A DNA stretch of 64,000 bases from M3007 sp964646615 (GTDB lineage Bacteria; Bacteroidota; Bacteroidia; Chitinophagales; Saprospiraceae), in NCBI GenBank assembly GCA_964646615.1, contig CAZYEV010000027.1, positions 107,184-171,183 of the forward strand, read 5' to 3'. Below, in pieces: positions 8,152-17,795 of the stretch (position 1 is its first letter; each line of letters starts with the position of its first letter). Position numbers and translations under genes: made by a program. A model generated the notes under the pieces. The model saw only the letters and a program-made list of their open reading frames with translations, ran no database searches and was not told the DNA's origin.

Positions 8152-8628
8152 CTATTTTCGGGTATCCTGAAGCGCCTGGCGCATCTTCTCCACATCTTCT
8201 TCTAAAGCGCTAATGTGCGGATTTTCAGGCAGATAAATGATGCGCACCGGGTCGCCGGGGTTAACGCTCAGCCAGAGGTCTCCTGTTACGCTGGGTGTGT
8301 GTCGAAACGTTTGCCCGTCAGCAGTGGTGTAGCGATACGTCAGCCGGTAGCGCTTTCCGCCGCGCGTGGAGCGAAGAGCCTTTTTATCCTCTACATACGC
8401 GGTGCCCGCCACACCCTCCAGCGCCAGACGCCGCATTTGAAGGCCGCGCTGCGCCAGGTGCCAGAGGTTGTAGCCCACCAACCCCATTAAAACCACCCCG
8501 AACAGAATAGCACCCCACTGACGGGCCGAAAAGCCTACGACTAAGCTGGTGACAATCACCAAAAGCAGCAACAGGAGCACGACGCCTGTTAAAGCCACAG
8601 CAACGGTGTTGGACATGGTACGTTTCAT
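8152..8628 (-). CDS. DUF3592 domain-containing membrane protein
   Basis: A 158-residue protein with two adjacent membrane helices (about residues 6-30 and 33-55). An extracytoplasmic beta domain follows, containing YRLTYRYTTADGQTF, LSVNPGDPVRIIYLPENP and HISALEEDV. This is the typical DUF3592 layout, of unknown function. I chose the ATG at 8628 (MKRTMSNTV) just before the first helix; about 47 upstream in-frame codons are not family-like and overlap the divergent gene. Co-transcribed with the MmcQ/YjbR gene. Confidence 0.75.
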   Translation of the reverse strand: MKRTMSNTVAVALTGVVLLLLLLVIVTSLVVGFSARQWGAILFGVVLMGLVGYNLWHLAQRGLQMRRLALEGVAGTAYVEDKKALRSTRGGKRYRLTYRYTTADGQTFRHTPSVTGDLWLSVNPGDPVRIIYLPENPHISALEEDVEKMRQALQDTRK

Positions 8629-8771
8629 TCCGAAGAGATACAGGTGAATAACCGCGGTGAAAACGAAACCCGGCGTCGAAGTTCCGTCAAAAGCCCTGAT
8701 TTTTGGGCAAAATTTGCGCCCGGTCAGAAGCGTTGCAACAGCAAAAGACCGCACAACTGCCACGTCCACTT

Positions 8772-9254
8772 ATGTTTATGATAAAAAAAATCGCTGCTCG
8801 CGCAGGACTCGCTCTGCTGTGTAGCCTTGGCGCCTGGAGCGCTTCCGCTCAAATGGAGCGCACGGTCTATCAAATCTTCGCCGTGGACTCCATCGAAACC
8901 GTCGTGATTGACATGGTGAACTTCATTTACCCGGAGGTGCACCTGTGGGCCGGCACCAGCATCCTCACCGAAGTGCACGTACAGGTGTGGGATGCCTCGC
9001 CCGAGCGCGTAGATACGCTCATCAGCCACGGGCGCTACGCCTTCGAGACGGAGCGCCAGGGCAACACCCTGCGTATCTATTCCAAAACCCGACGTCGCGA
9101 ACCCATTTACATGTTTCGCCAGGGGCAAAAGAAGGCATGTCTGGAGCAAACCGTCATCAAAGTCTTTGTCCCTGATTTTTACGAAATCAACCCCGCCGAA
9201 TGGCGCCCCGACCAGGTGGACAAACCCAAAATCCTGCGGCGAAAGACGCCATAA
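8772..9254 (+). CDS. Hypothetical secreted protein
   Basis: A 160-residue protein with a clear signal peptide (hydrophobic residues 7-22, cleavage expected after SASA). The mature part is beta-rich: VYQIFAVDSIETVVIDM, then LTEVHVQVWDASPERVDTLI and later LRIYSKTRR and VFVPDFYEINP. The alternating strands vaguely recall DUF4097-like putative adhesin folds, but there is no decisive motif. It is divergent from the DUF3592 gene; the 143-bp spacer holds the palindrome GCAAAATTTGC (8707-8717). Function unknown. Confidence 0.7.
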   Translation: MFMIKKIAARAGLALLCSLGAWSASAQMERTVYQIFAVDSIETVVIDMVNFIYPEVHLWAGTSILTEVHVQVWDASPERVDTLISHGRYAFETERQGNTLRIYSKTRRREPIYMFRQGQKKACLEQTVIKVFVPDFYEINPAEWRPDQVDKPKILRRKTP

Positions 9255-9320
9255 TACCCCTGCTTCAGCCCTTTGGCCCGCCCATTCTTTTTTCCGATAA
9301 AAACGGAACACACCCATCAC

Positions 9321-10910
9321 ATGGCTACCATCACAGAAATTCCGCTTCCGCCCGAAGCGCGCCACGACGCCGGGCAACTGCGGCAAAAGGCCGCCGAAGC
9401 GCTGGGCTGTCGGCCCGAACACATTGAGCACGTAGAGGTGCTGCGTGCGTCGCTGGATGCGCGCGGGCGCGCGCCCGTGTATCGCCTGCGCGTAGAGGTC
9501 TATCGGGCGGGCGAGCGCTTTACCCCGGAGCCAGCCGTGCTCGCCGGCATTCGCCCCCTGAGCGCTGCGGCGCCCACCGTGCTCATTATCGGCGCCGGCC
9601 CGGCGGGCTACTTTGCCGCCATAGAGCTCCTCGAGCGCGGCATTCGGCCCATCGTGCTCGACCGCGGCAAGGACGCCCGCGCGCGGCGGCGCGACCTGCG
9701 GGCCATTCAACAGTTTGGCGTGGTCAATCCGCATTCCAACTATTGCTTTGGCGAGGGCGGCGCGGGCACGTACTCCGACGGCAAGCTCTACACCCGCTCA
9801 GTGAAGCGCGGCGACTGGCGCAAAGTACTGCGCCTGCTGGTCGAACACGGCGCCAAGAGCGATATCCTCGTCGAAGCGCATCCACACATCGGCTCTAACA
9901 AGCTGCCGGGCGTGGTGCAAAACCTGCGCGCCACCATCGAGCGCTACGGCGGCGAGGTGCACTTTGGCCAATGGATGACCGACCTGCTGCTCCGCGACGG
10001 GCGGGCCGCGGGTGTCGTTACGCAAGAAATCACCGATACGGGCCTGGGCGTCACCCGCGAATGGCTGGCCGACGCCGTCGTGCTGACCACCGGCCATTCG
10101 GCGCGCGATGTGTACCGGCTGCTCCACGCGCGCGGCCTGCGCATCGAGGCCAAACCCTTTGCCTTAGGCGTGCGCGTAGAGCACCCTCAGGCGTTGGTGG
10201 ATGCTGTACAGTACCACCGCCCCGAACGCGGCGAGCATCTGCCGGCGGCCAGCTATAGCCTGACGTGCCAGGTGCGCGAGCGCGGTGTGTTCTCTTTCTG
10301 CATGTGCCCGGGCGGTCTTATCGTGCCGGCGGCTACCGCTCCGGGCGAAATCGTTACCAACGGCATGAGCATGAGCCGCCGCGACTCGCCCTTTGCCAAC
10401 TCGGGCGTCGTAACCGCCGTAGAGCACGCCGACACGAAGCCCTGGCACCACCACGGCGTCTTTGCCCACATGGCCTTCCAGGCCGAAGTCGAGCGCCGCA
10501 TGTTCGAAGCCGGCGACGGCAGTCAGCGCGCCCCAGCCCTGCGCCTGACCGACTTTGTGGCCGGGCGCCTCTCTGCCGACCTGCCCGCGTCGTCGTACAT
10601 CCCCGGCCTGTTCGCAGCGCCCCTGTACGAGCTATTGCCTCCCTTCATTTACCAGCGCCTGCGCGAAGGGCTCAAGCAATTTGGCCGCCTTTTCCGCGGC
10701 TATCTGACCGCCGAAGCCGTTGTGGTAGCCACCGAAAGCCGCACCAGCGCGCCCATCCGCATCCCGCGCGATGCACAGACGCTGATGCACCCTGACGCTA
10801 CCTTCCTTTACCCCTGCGGCGAAGGAGCCGGGTACGCCGGTGGTATCCTCTCGGCCGCCATGGATGGCCAACGAGTGGCACAGGCCATCGCCGCCATACT
10901 CAAGGGCTAA
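9321..10910 (+). CDS. FAD-dependent dehydrogenase, COG2509-like
   Basis: A 529-residue flavoprotein. After an N-terminal alpha/beta region (residues 1-85) comes the Rossmann dinucleotide motif VLIIGAGPAGYFAAIEL (about 88-104). RGKDARARRRDL and the characteristic CFGEGGAGTYSDGKLYTR follow. The last part has ASSYIPGLF and the C-terminal FAD-contacting FLYPCGEGAGYAGGI. This is the conserved uncharacterised NAD(P)/FAD-dependent oxidoreductase family found across bacteria; the substrate is unknown and the protein is cytosolic. The ATG at 9321 gives the family N-terminus. It overlaps the convergent Nudix gene by 4 bp. Confidence 0.88.
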   Translation: MATITEIPLPPEARHDAGQLRQKAAEALGCRPEHIEHVEVLRASLDARGRAPVYRLRVEVYRAGERFTPEPAVLAGIRPLSAAAPTVLIIGAGPAGYFAAIELLERGIRPIVLDRGKDARARRRDLRAIQQFGVVNPHSNYCFGEGGAGTYSDGKLYTRSVKRGDWRKVLRLLVEHGAKSDILVEAHPHIGSNKLPGVVQNLRATIERYGGEVHFGQWMTDLLLRDGRAAGVVTQEITDTGLGVTREWLADAVVLTTGHSARDVYRLLHARGLRIEAKPFALGVRVEHPQALVDAVQYHRPERGEHLPAASYSLTCQVRERGVFSFCMCPGGLIVPAATAPGEIVTNGMSMSRRDSPFANSGVVTAVEHADTKPWHHHGVFAHMAFQAEVERRMFEAGDGSQRAPALRLTDFVAGRLSADLPASSYIPGLFAAPLYELLPPFIYQRLREGLKQFGRLFRGYLTAEAVVVATESRTSAPIRIPRDAQTLMHPDATFLYPCGEGAGYAGGILSAAMDGQRVAQAIAAILKG

Positions 10911-11332
10911 AGACGCCCGGCCAGCAGGCGCTCGTGCAGTGTTGTGGGGTACAACACTACCTCCTGGCGCAGTAGCCTCGGTATTGGCATCCATACGCCC
11001 GTGCGCAGGTTCCCATTTTCGGTGATGACCACCTTGTCGTCGGCAAACAGCCGCTCGCCCACCAGCCTGGCCCGAAAGAGAAACACAATCTCGTGGTGTT
11101 GCCGCTCGCCGTATCGGAACAGGTTTTCAAAAATCTCAAGCAGCTGCACGTCTTCCAGTTCGGTGTCGAGTTCTTCGCGCATCTCGCGGCGCACGGCCTC
11201 TTCGGCGCGCTCGCCGTGCTCGATGCCCCCGCCGGGTGGGCGGTAATAGGCATACTGCTCGAATTCGTGCCAGAATTCTTGCAGTAAAAGGCGGTCGTTG
11301 TGCTGGAGCAGGCAAAGGGCAACGGCGCGCAT
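10907..11332 (-). CDS. Nudix hydrolase
   Basis: A 141-residue protein with a complete Nudix box: starting at about residue 33, GGIEHGE, seven residues, then REMREELD. This is the metal- and pyrophosphate-binding helix-loop-helix that hydrolyses nucleoside diphosphate-X compounds. The preceding PPGGG and following strands are also typical. The substrate cannot be read from the sequence. Convergent with the COG2509 gene; the next minus-strand gene upstream (glycosyltransferase) ends 105 bp away. Confidence 0.9.
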   Translation of the reverse strand: MRAVALCLLQHNDRLLLQEFWHEFEQYAYYRPPGGGIEHGERAEEAVRREMREELDTELEDVQLLEIFENLFRYGERQHHEIVFLFRARLVGERLFADDKVVITENGNLRTGVWMPIPRLLRQEVVLYPTTLHERLLAGRL

Positions 11333-11437
11333 GGGGCAAAGGGTGTGACTTAGAAAGTGAAAAATGAGGCGGAGTGTCTGTGGCTTTGCTATCGGTTTTG
11401 GCCGTTTAAAACCAAAGGGATAGCGTTGAAGTTCGCA

Positions 11438-12328
11438 TCAAGGGCGCAACAGACGATAGTTTCGGTATTCGCCGGGTCTCCAGCCGGTGTGTTGTTCTAT
11501 CCAGCGGGAGAGGCGGTCTTTCCACGACCACCGGGCGCGGGTGGGGTCGGCATCGAAGTGCCAGTTGAGTGCCCGGATGCGCGGCTGCATGACGGCCGGG
11601 TGAGTGCCTTCGAAGCGCTCCAGTGGCTCCGTTCCGTCGTAGGTATAGACGAGAGCATCGCCGGCGCGCTGCTGCGCCACAGCATCGGGGTGCCACCAGC
11701 GGTGGAAATGGCGCTGCTTGCGCTGTTGGGCATCGGGCGGTTTCACCCAGCCGTAGTGGTAAATCCAGGCGTCGAGCAGGCGCACGCGCAGCTTGCGACC
11801 GTCGAGGCGGAAGCCTTGCGCGTCGCCCCAGGAGCGGATGCGCCGGTCGTTGCGCACGATGCGTACCTCGCGCCGATACCAGCGGCGGCTGGCGCCGATG
11901 TAGTCGTAGGAGCCATAAAAGTGGCGGTACCGAAACAGCAGCCCCTCCGTCTGTGGGTCGTGCCACCAGCGTTGCATGGCCGCACGAATGGCGGGCAAGT
12001 CATCTTCATGCACACATTCATCGGCCTGGATGTAGAAACACCAGTCGTATTCGGGCGGTATGGCATCGAACGCCTTGTTGGTCTCTTCGGCCAGCACGCG
12101 CCCGCCGGTGCGCAGGGTTTCGTCCCAAATGGTCTCCACGATGTGCAGGCGCGGGTCGTCCAGGCTGCGCACTAAGTCGAGGGTCGCATCCTCCGAGCGC
12201 CCAACGGCCACGACGAAATGGTCGCACACGGGCAGGATGGAGCGAATAGCCTCCAGCACGGGGTAATCGTACAGCAAAGCATTGCGCACAAAAGTGAAAC
12301 CAGCGACGCGGGGCGTTTCGTTCGTCAT
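11438..12328 (-). CDS. Glycosyltransferase family 2 protein
   Basis: A 296-residue cytosolic GT-A transferase. It has VAGFTFVRNALLYDYPVLE at the start, HFVVAVGRSEDATLDLV for nucleotide binding, and the DxD-like FYIQADECVHEDDL around residue 103. It then has several aromatic and basic segments such as HYGWVKPPD. The family transfers a sugar to an envelope polysaccharide or to a protein; neither donor nor acceptor is clear. The ATG at 12328 is preferred; 20 more codons upstream are possible. Not in an obvious polysaccharide cluster. Confidence 0.8.
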   Translation of the reverse strand: MTNETPRVAGFTFVRNALLYDYPVLEAIRSILPVCDHFVVAVGRSEDATLDLVRSLDDPRLHIVETIWDETLRTGGRVLAEETNKAFDAIPPEYDWCFYIQADECVHEDDLPAIRAAMQRWWHDPQTEGLLFRYRHFYGSYDYIGASRRWYRREVRIVRNDRRIRSWGDAQGFRLDGRKLRVRLLDAWIYHYGWVKPPDAQQRKQRHFHRWWHPDAVAQQRAGDALVYTYDGTEPLERFEGTHPAVMQPRIRALNWHFDADPTRARWSWKDRLSRWIEQHTGWRPGEYRNYRLLRP

Positions 12329-12537
12329 CGGGTGCAAAGAACGCAAAGCCCTGTGCAAGTCTATACAGTAGGCGGCAGGAATTTCCATGGGCAGCAGCGC
12401 TATTCAACCTATCTTGCGCACCAGTTTTGCTCACCTGATGGTGAGCTTTTAGCGACCTTTACTCACAGATTAAGCATTGAGCTTTGCAAACCATCGGGCC
12501 ACGCGCTTCGTTTCTTCGCAAAAACATTCTTATCGCT

Positions 12538-13455
12538 ATGAACACACTTCGACCATTCTGTGCGCGCCTTGCAGCGCTTGTATGGCTCCTCTTCGGCAGC
12601 GCCGTTGCCCTGCTTGCCCAAAACGACGACCTGCTGTCGTTGCTGGAAGAAGAGGCTGAGGTAGAGTACACCACAGCCAGTTTTAAAACGACTCGCGTCG
12701 TCAACGGCCATTCCATCGAAAACACCGGCGCCGGCGTGCTGGATTTTAAAATCTCGCACCGCTTTTCGCCCATCAACCAGGGCCTGTACGACATCTTCGG
12801 CCTCGACGGCGCCACCATCCGTATCGGGCTGGATTACGGCATCTCCGACCGCCTGATGATAGGGCTGGGGCGTAGCAGCAAAGAGAAAATCTACGATGGT
12901 TTTGTGAAGTACAAAATCCTGCGCCAGTCCACTGGCAAGCGCAACATGCCCGTAAGCCTGTCGGCCCTGGCTGATGCACAAATTAAAACGGTGCGCTTTT
13001 CGGACCCTGACCGGACGAACTACTTCTCGTCGCGGCTGTACTACACGTTTCAGGTGCTGCTGGCGCGCAAGTTCAACGACTACCTGACGCTGCAGCTGAT
13101 GCCCACGCTGGTGCACCGCAACTTAGTGGAGACACGCGCCGAAAAGAACGATGTGTATTCGCTGGGGGTGGCGGGCCGCATCCGGCTGGCGCGCCGCGTT
13201 ACGCTCAACGCCGAGTACTACTATGTGTTGCCCAATCAGCTGGCCTCGCAGTACGTCAATGTGTTATCCATCGGCTTCGACGTCGAAACGGGCGGGCACG
13301 TGTTTCAGCTGCATTTCACCAACTCGGCAGACATGACGTACAAGGGCTTCATCACGGAGACGACCGACCGGTGGTTTGGCAGCCCCAGCGGTATCCGCTT
13401 TGGGTTCAACATTTCGCGCGTATTCACGGTGGTCAAGCCGCCGGAGTTTCGTTGA
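12538..13455 (+). CDS. DUF5777 family outer-membrane beta-barrel protein
   Basis: A 305-residue protein with a signal peptide (hydrophobic residues 8-25, ending LLAQ). The rest alternates beta strands: TTRVVNGHSIENTGAGVLDF, FKISHRFSPINQGLYDIFGLD and IRIGLDYGISDRLMIGLGRS match the DUF5777 family. The last strands, including HVFQLHFTNSADMTYKGFI, complete the barrel. Members are found in Bacteroidota, often near c-type cytochrome or YceI-like genes, but no such neighbour is present here. Ends 6 bp from the convergent LD-carboxypeptidase stop. Confidence 0.8.
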   Translation: MNTLRPFCARLAALVWLLFGSAVALLAQNDDLLSLLEEEAEVEYTTASFKTTRVVNGHSIENTGAGVLDFKISHRFSPINQGLYDIFGLDGATIRIGLDYGISDRLMIGLGRSSKEKIYDGFVKYKILRQSTGKRNMPVSLSALADAQIKTVRFSDPDRTNYFSSRLYYTFQVLLARKFNDYLTLQLMPTLVHRNLVETRAEKNDVYSLGVAGRIRLARRVTLNAEYYYVLPNQLASQYVNVLSIGFDVETGGHVFQLHFTNSADMTYKGFITETTDRWFGSPSGIRFGFNISRVFTVVKPPEFR

Positions 13456-13461
13456 GTGCGC

Positions 13462-14484
13462 TCAGCGACAGGCGGGCTCTAAGAGCGCGAGTGTAATGGC
13501 ATCGGCGTCTAATTCGGCACGGATGCCGTAGGGGAGCGTGGCCTGGTTGTTCATGTGGCCAAACGGCAGGCCATAGGCGATGGGCATGTCCAGCTTGCTC
13601 AGGCATAGGCGTAGCGTTTCGGCTAAGGAAAATGAGAAGTCGTCGTTTTTGGGCGCACAGTCTATGAACGTACCCAGTGCGATGCCGGCGGCTTTGCGCA
13701 GGTCAGTGGTCTGGAGCAGTTGCGTCAGCATGCGGTCAATGCGGTAGGGCTGCTCGCCGACGTCTTCGATGAAAGCGATTTTGCCCTGGAAGGAGGGCTG
13801 GAAAGGCGTGCCGACGAGGGCGGCCAGCAGCGTGAGGTTGCCGCCAACGAGGGGGCCGCTGGCTTTGCCGGGTCGTATGGTCATGGGCGCCGGATCGGTA
13901 GCCACAGGCGAAGCGCTCAAGGTGTACGGCACCTGCGGGTCGGTGAGGACGGCCTGCAGGTGCTGCAGCGTGTCAGGCGGCAGCTCTGCCGAGGCGCCAG
14001 GGGCGTGAAAGGTGATGAGACCGGTGCGCTGTCCGATGGCTAAATGCAGAGCCGTGATGTCGCTGTACCCGATGAAAGGCTTGGGATGGCGGGCAATAAG
14101 ACGAAAATCCACGCGCGGCAGCAGGCGCGTGGCGCCATAGCCGCCTCGTGCGCACCAGATGGCGTCCACCTCCGGGTCGGCAAAGGCCCGGTGCAGGTCC
14201 TGAAGCCGCTCCGCATCGTCGCCAGCCAGGTAGCCTGTGCGGCGGCGCAAAGCGTCACCTTCGCGGACGCGATAGCCCAACTCGGCCAGATTGCTCAAGG
14301 CCTTCTGCAGCCGCTCATCCGAAAGCGGCCCTGCGGGCGCTATGAGCGCCACCGTAGCCCCCGGCCGCAAACGGGCTGGCCGATGATGCGGGCGCTTCGG
14401 CGACGATGCCCAACCACGAACACCCGCCAGCCAGAAGCCGGCAGCACCTAAAAGCATTTTCTCCATGAAATAACGGCGTGTCAT
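13462..14484 (-). CDS. LD-carboxypeptidase (peptidase S66), probably Tat-exported
   Basis: A 340-residue S66 serine peptidase that trims the terminal D-Ala from L,D-linked muropeptides during peptidoglycan recycling or remodelling. The core begins GATVALIAPAGPLSD; the nucleophile region is WCARGGYGATRLLP and the follow-up GYSDITALHLAI is typical. The C-terminal catalytic half has GGNLTLLAALVGTPF, IDRMLTQLL and YGLPFGHMNNQATLPYG. The N-terminus TRRYFMEKMLLGAAGFW resembles a twin-arginine signal, suggesting periplasmic location. The ATG at 14484 gives this signal; a longer in-frame extension upstream is not plausible. The 217 bp between it and prmC holds no gene. Confidence 0.88.
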   Translation of the reverse strand: MTRRYFMEKMLLGAAGFWLAGVRGWASSPKRPHHRPARLRPGATVALIAPAGPLSDERLQKALSNLAELGYRVREGDALRRRTGYLAGDDAERLQDLHRAFADPEVDAIWCARGGYGATRLLPRVDFRLIARHPKPFIGYSDITALHLAIGQRTGLITFHAPGASAELPPDTLQHLQAVLTDPQVPYTLSASPVATDPAPMTIRPGKASGPLVGGNLTLLAALVGTPFQPSFQGKIAFIEDVGEQPYRIDRMLTQLLQTTDLRKAAGIALGTFIDCAPKNDDFSFSLAETLRLCLSKLDMPIAYGLPFGHMNNQATLPYGIRAELDADAITLALLEPACR

Positions 14485-14701
14485 GACGAGACCCTCCTCA
14501 TCGCAGCATTGGCAAAAACTATGTTGCGGCAAATATGCGGCGACGAAAAAAAAGGCCATAAAAACGGCGCAGGGTCTGTAAGGGCAATTGCATGTAAAGA
14601 GGGTTAGCCCCGGCAAGTCAACTTTGCCCTGCTCTTTCGACTTTTGGGCCACGAATACACAAATGGGTTTTTGCCACAAAGAGGCACGAATCTTCCTTTT
14701 T

Positions 14702-15574
14702 TCAGGCAACTTCAGGTGTGGTTGGGCGGCTTTCGCCCCACACCATTCGCTCGGCTCCGCTGAGGTCTTGCTGCAGGGCGACGTTGGAAAAGCCCATTTC
14801 CCGGAGCAAAAGGGCGACTTGCCGGGCATTGAATTCGTTGCATTCAAAGAACAGCCCTCCGCCAGGTGCGAGCCTTTGCTGCGCAAAATGCGCGATGGCG
14901 CGGTAGAAGAGCAAGGGGTCGTCGCCCTCGACGAAAAGGGCTTCGTGTGGTTCATGGGCCAGTACGTGTTCGGGCATGAGGTGCTGCTCCTGGCGTTGCA
15001 CGTAGGGCGGGTTACTCAAGATGAGATCGAAAGCGGGCCAATGAGCGGGTACCGTTTCGGGTTGCAGGATGTCGGCCTCGATGAAGGTGTACTCGCTTTC
15101 GCCCAGCAGGGCGTGGGCATTTTCGAGGGCTATGGCTAAAGCCTGGGGGCTTTTTTCGATGCCAAACAGGCGCGCATCGGGCCGGCGGCGTTTGAGGGTG
15201 ATGCCGATACAGCCGCTGCCTAAGCCGATGTCGAGCACGGCGGGCTGGCCCTGGGGGCGGGCATTGAGCCAGCGCAGGGCTAAGGCGACGAGTTCCTCTG
15301 TCTCCTGCCGCGGGATGAGCACGCCAGGGCTGACGCGGAATTTTAACCCCCAAAAATCGGCCTGGCCCAGCACGTACTGCACCGGTTCGCCGGCGAGCAA
15401 GCGTTCGCGGATGGGGGTCAGGAGGCGCTCTTCTGCCGCCGAAAGGGCCGTGGGCGGTGTGCGGTAGCCAAGCGCATCGGCGAAGACAATGCGAGCGATG
15501 CTGTGGGCTTCGCCCGGGCCGTAGCGCGGCGTAAGGTCGCGAATGAAGCGCTCGAAAGCATTGGTGGGTTCCAT
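14702..15574 (-). CDS. prmC: Release factor glutamine methyltransferase PrmC
   Basis: A 290-residue SAM-dependent methyltransferase that modifies the GGQ glutamine of peptide-chain release factors. Evidence: N-terminal helical domain, the SAM motif VLDIGLGSGCIGITL (about residues 113-127), and the diagnostic NPPY in LILSNPPYVQRQE. The length matches the family. It lies 30 bp after the ABC exporter gene on the same strand and is probably read from the same transcript. Confidence 0.93.
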   Translation of the reverse strand: MEPTNAFERFIRDLTPRYGPGEAHSIARIVFADALGYRTPPTALSAAEERLLTPIRERLLAGEPVQYVLGQADFWGLKFRVSPGVLIPRQETEELVALALRWLNARPQGQPAVLDIGLGSGCIGITLKRRRPDARLFGIEKSPQALAIALENAHALLGESEYTFIEADILQPETVPAHWPAFDLILSNPPYVQRQEQHLMPEHVLAHEPHEALFVEGDDPLLFYRAIAHFAQQRLAPGGGLFFECNEFNARQVALLLREMGFSNVALQQDLSGAERMVWGESRPTTPEVA

Positions 15575-15604
15575 TCCGGAGGGCTGCTGCGCACACCGCG
15601 AGGG

Positions 15605-17422
15605 CTACTCGGCCTGCCCACTGGCGGTCATTTGTTGCTCAAAGAGTTCGGCGTAGTATCCGCCTCGGGCCAGGAGTTCTTCGTGGGTGCCCTGTTCGGC
15701 GATATGGCCGCCTTCCAGCACAAAAATGCGGTCGAATTCCAGCATGCCGTAGATGCGGTGCGTGATGATGATGGCGGTTTTGTCGGCCAGCGTTTCGTTC
15801 AGGTAGCTGAGGATACGGCTTTCAGTGTGGGTATCCACGGCCGACAGGCAGTCGTCGAGGAGGAGGATTTCGGGCTGTTTGGCGAAGGCGCGGGCGATGC
15901 TGATGCGCTGTTTTTGGCCACCGGAGAGTGTTACGCCGCGTTCGCCGACGGTGGTGCTGTAATCTTGCGGCAGGCCCATGATGTCGTGGTGGACGGCGGC
16001 GTTTTTGGCATAGCGTTCGGCCTCCTGCCGGCTCAGACCCGGGCGTCCGAAGGCGATGTTGCCCAGTACGGTATCGGAGAAGAGGAAGACGTCCTGGGGC
16101 ACGTAGCCGATGCGGTGGCGCAGTTCGGCCAGCGGGTAATCGCGCAGGTCCACGCCGTCTAAGAGGATGCGCCCTTCGGTAGGGTCGTACATGCGTACCA
16201 GCAGGTCGGCGATGGTGGTTTTGCCGGCGCCCGTACGGCCGACGATAGCGACCTTCTGGCCGGGCAACACCTCAAAGGCCAGGCCCTTGAGCACCCGAAT
16301 GCCGGAGTCGGGATAGACGAAGCCCACATTGTCGAACACGATGTGCCCGCGCTGGGTCGTTGGCTTGCCGTTAGCGGCGGACAGCGCGGCGGGCAGTTGC
16401 GGAGGGTCTTTCACCGCAGGTTCCGTGTGCAGTATTTCGTTGATGCGCTTTTGGGAGGCTGCCGCCTGTTGCGTCAGCGAGGCAATCCAGCCAATGGCTG
16501 TTACGGGCCAGGTGAGCATGTTGATGTAGATGACAAACTCGGCAATGTTGCCCGCCGTAATGTCGCCTCGCACAGCGTACAGGCCGCCAACGTAAACGGT
16601 GATGATGGTGCTGGCGCCAATCATGAGCACCATGAGCGGATAGAAAAAAGCATCCACGCGCGTGAGGGCCAGCGTTTTATGGCGATAACTTTCACACTGC
16701 TGGGCGAAATGACGGCCCATTTCCTCTTCGCGCGCGTAGCCCTTGACGACGCGGATGCCGCTGTACATCTCCTGGGCAATACTCGTCAGCTCGCCCAATT
16801 TCTGCTGAATCTGCTCGCTGCGGCGGTTCATGATGCTGCTGACCCAATAAATGGACAGGCTAAGCAAGGGCAGCGGCGCCAACGACCACAGCGTCAGCGG
16901 CACACTGACGCGCAACATGGAGGAAATCGTCAACACAAACAGACAGGTCAAATCCAGCCCATACAGGATGGCCGGGCCTAAAAACATACGCACCTTAGAG
17001 ACGTCTTCCGAAATACGCGACATCAGGTCGCCAGTGCTGTGGCGGCGAAAAAAGGCCAGGTCGAGCCGCGAGTAGTGTGCAAACAGCTCCTTGCGCAAGT
17101 CGTACTCGATGAGCCGGCTCACAACGATGATCGTCTGACGCATGAAGAACATGAACAGCCCCATCAGGGCAGCCAGGCCAATGACCGTCAGACCAAAGCG
17201 CGCTATCTGGCTACTCAGCTCGTCAAAGGCCTCCGGATGGGCAGCAATGCCGCCGGTTTCCTGATAGTGGCGCACGCGCTCCACGACGCGGTCCAACGCT
17301 TCGCGAATGGTCTGCGGCTGCAACACGCGAAAAACATTGGCCAGACCCACAAAAAGCGCGCCCAGCAGCAATCGCCAGCGGTACTTCCAAAAGTACTTTT
17401 TCAGGTAAAAAAGGTGCTTCAT
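15605..17422 (-). CDS. ABC transporter, fused permease and ATPase (MsbA-like exporter)
   Basis: A 605-residue half transporter. Residues 1-330 form six membrane helices with the type I exporter fold. Residues 350-605 form the ATPase, with Walker A GRTGAGKTT (395-403), Q-loop YVPQDVFLFSD, signature LSGGQ (499-503), Walker B ILLLDD (519-524) and the H-loop IITHR. It acts as a dimer in the inner membrane; the substrate (lipid, peptide or drug) cannot be predicted. First gene of the prmC operon. Confidence 0.92.
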   Translation of the reverse strand: MKHLFYLKKYFWKYRWRLLLGALFVGLANVFRVLQPQTIREALDRVVERVRHYQETGGIAAHPEAFDELSSQIARFGLTVIGLAALMGLFMFFMRQTIIVVSRLIEYDLRKELFAHYSRLDLAFFRRHSTGDLMSRISEDVSKVRMFLGPAILYGLDLTCLFVLTISSMLRVSVPLTLWSLAPLPLLSLSIYWVSSIMNRRSEQIQQKLGELTSIAQEMYSGIRVVKGYAREEEMGRHFAQQCESYRHKTLALTRVDAFFYPLMVLMIGASTIITVYVGGLYAVRGDITAGNIAEFVIYINMLTWPVTAIGWIASLTQQAAASQKRINEILHTEPAVKDPPQLPAALSAANGKPTTQRGHIVFDNVGFVYPDSGIRVLKGLAFEVLPGQKVAIVGRTGAGKTTIADLLVRMYDPTEGRILLDGVDLRDYPLAELRHRIGYVPQDVFLFSDTVLGNIAFGRPGLSRQEAERYAKNAAVHHDIMGLPQDYSTTVGERGVTLSGGQKQRISIARAFAKQPEILLLDDCLSAVDTHTESRILSYLNETLADKTAIIITHRIYGMLEFDRIFVLEGGHIAEQGTHEELLARGGYYAELFEQQMTASGQAE

Positions 17423-17660
17423 GCCTGCAAATGAACGGATACCAGCGCAGAAGGTTCAGCCCAAAACACCGTAAACATGGCCCGCGCAATGGCCCTGCGG
17501 AAACCGCCGGCGCGGCTTTTTAGACTTCATTAACGACCATTAACATTTTTCGGCCTCGTTTTTGGCTAAGAAAAGCGTTCTCCTTCCGACAAATAGCGGT
17601 AAGAAGCCACAAGACTTTTTTTAACTCCAATCCTTTCACAAAAAAACGGTTTAATCCGCC

Positions 17661-17729
17661 ATGTTGATCCTCACCTGTTTACTGCTCGTACTTCTGGTTT
17701 TTGGCAACAAAATGCTGAAGGAAGCCTGA
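17661..17729 (+). CDS. Possible 22-residue hydrophobic peptide
   Basis: ATG to TGA encodes 22 residues: one leucine-rich membrane segment (LILTCLLLVLLVFG) and a short polar end (NKMLKEA). It could be a small membrane protein, the coding part of a regulatory transcript, or chance. Supporting it is the fact that a good intrinsic terminator follows 66 bp after the stop and no other upstream gene on this strand needs it. No ribosome binding site is evident. Confidence 0.25.
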   Translation: MLILTCLLLVLLVFGNKMLKEA

Positions 17730-17795
17730 AGTCCTCCCCCTGGCGGGTTCGCCCGCGATGAAGACAGTTTCGAACGACCTTCTTTTTTATAAAAG

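Noticed and set aside
8707..8717. GCAAAATTTGC palindrome between divergent genes as an operator
   Set aside because: Only 11 bp with an odd centre and A/T core; too short to call without conservation data.
8724..9734. A 336-codon minus-strand frame across the secreted protein and flavoprotein starts
   Set aside because: It spans two real plus-strand genes and their spacer and shows no recognisable domain.
11357..12175. A 272-codon plus-strand frame opposite the GT2 gene
   Set aside because: The minus-strand frame has clear glycosyltransferase motifs; the plus-strand product has none.
14485..14955. N-terminal extension of the LD-carboxypeptidase
   Set aside because: It would overlap prmC by 254 bp and has no domain; the Tat-like signal at 14484 is the natural start.
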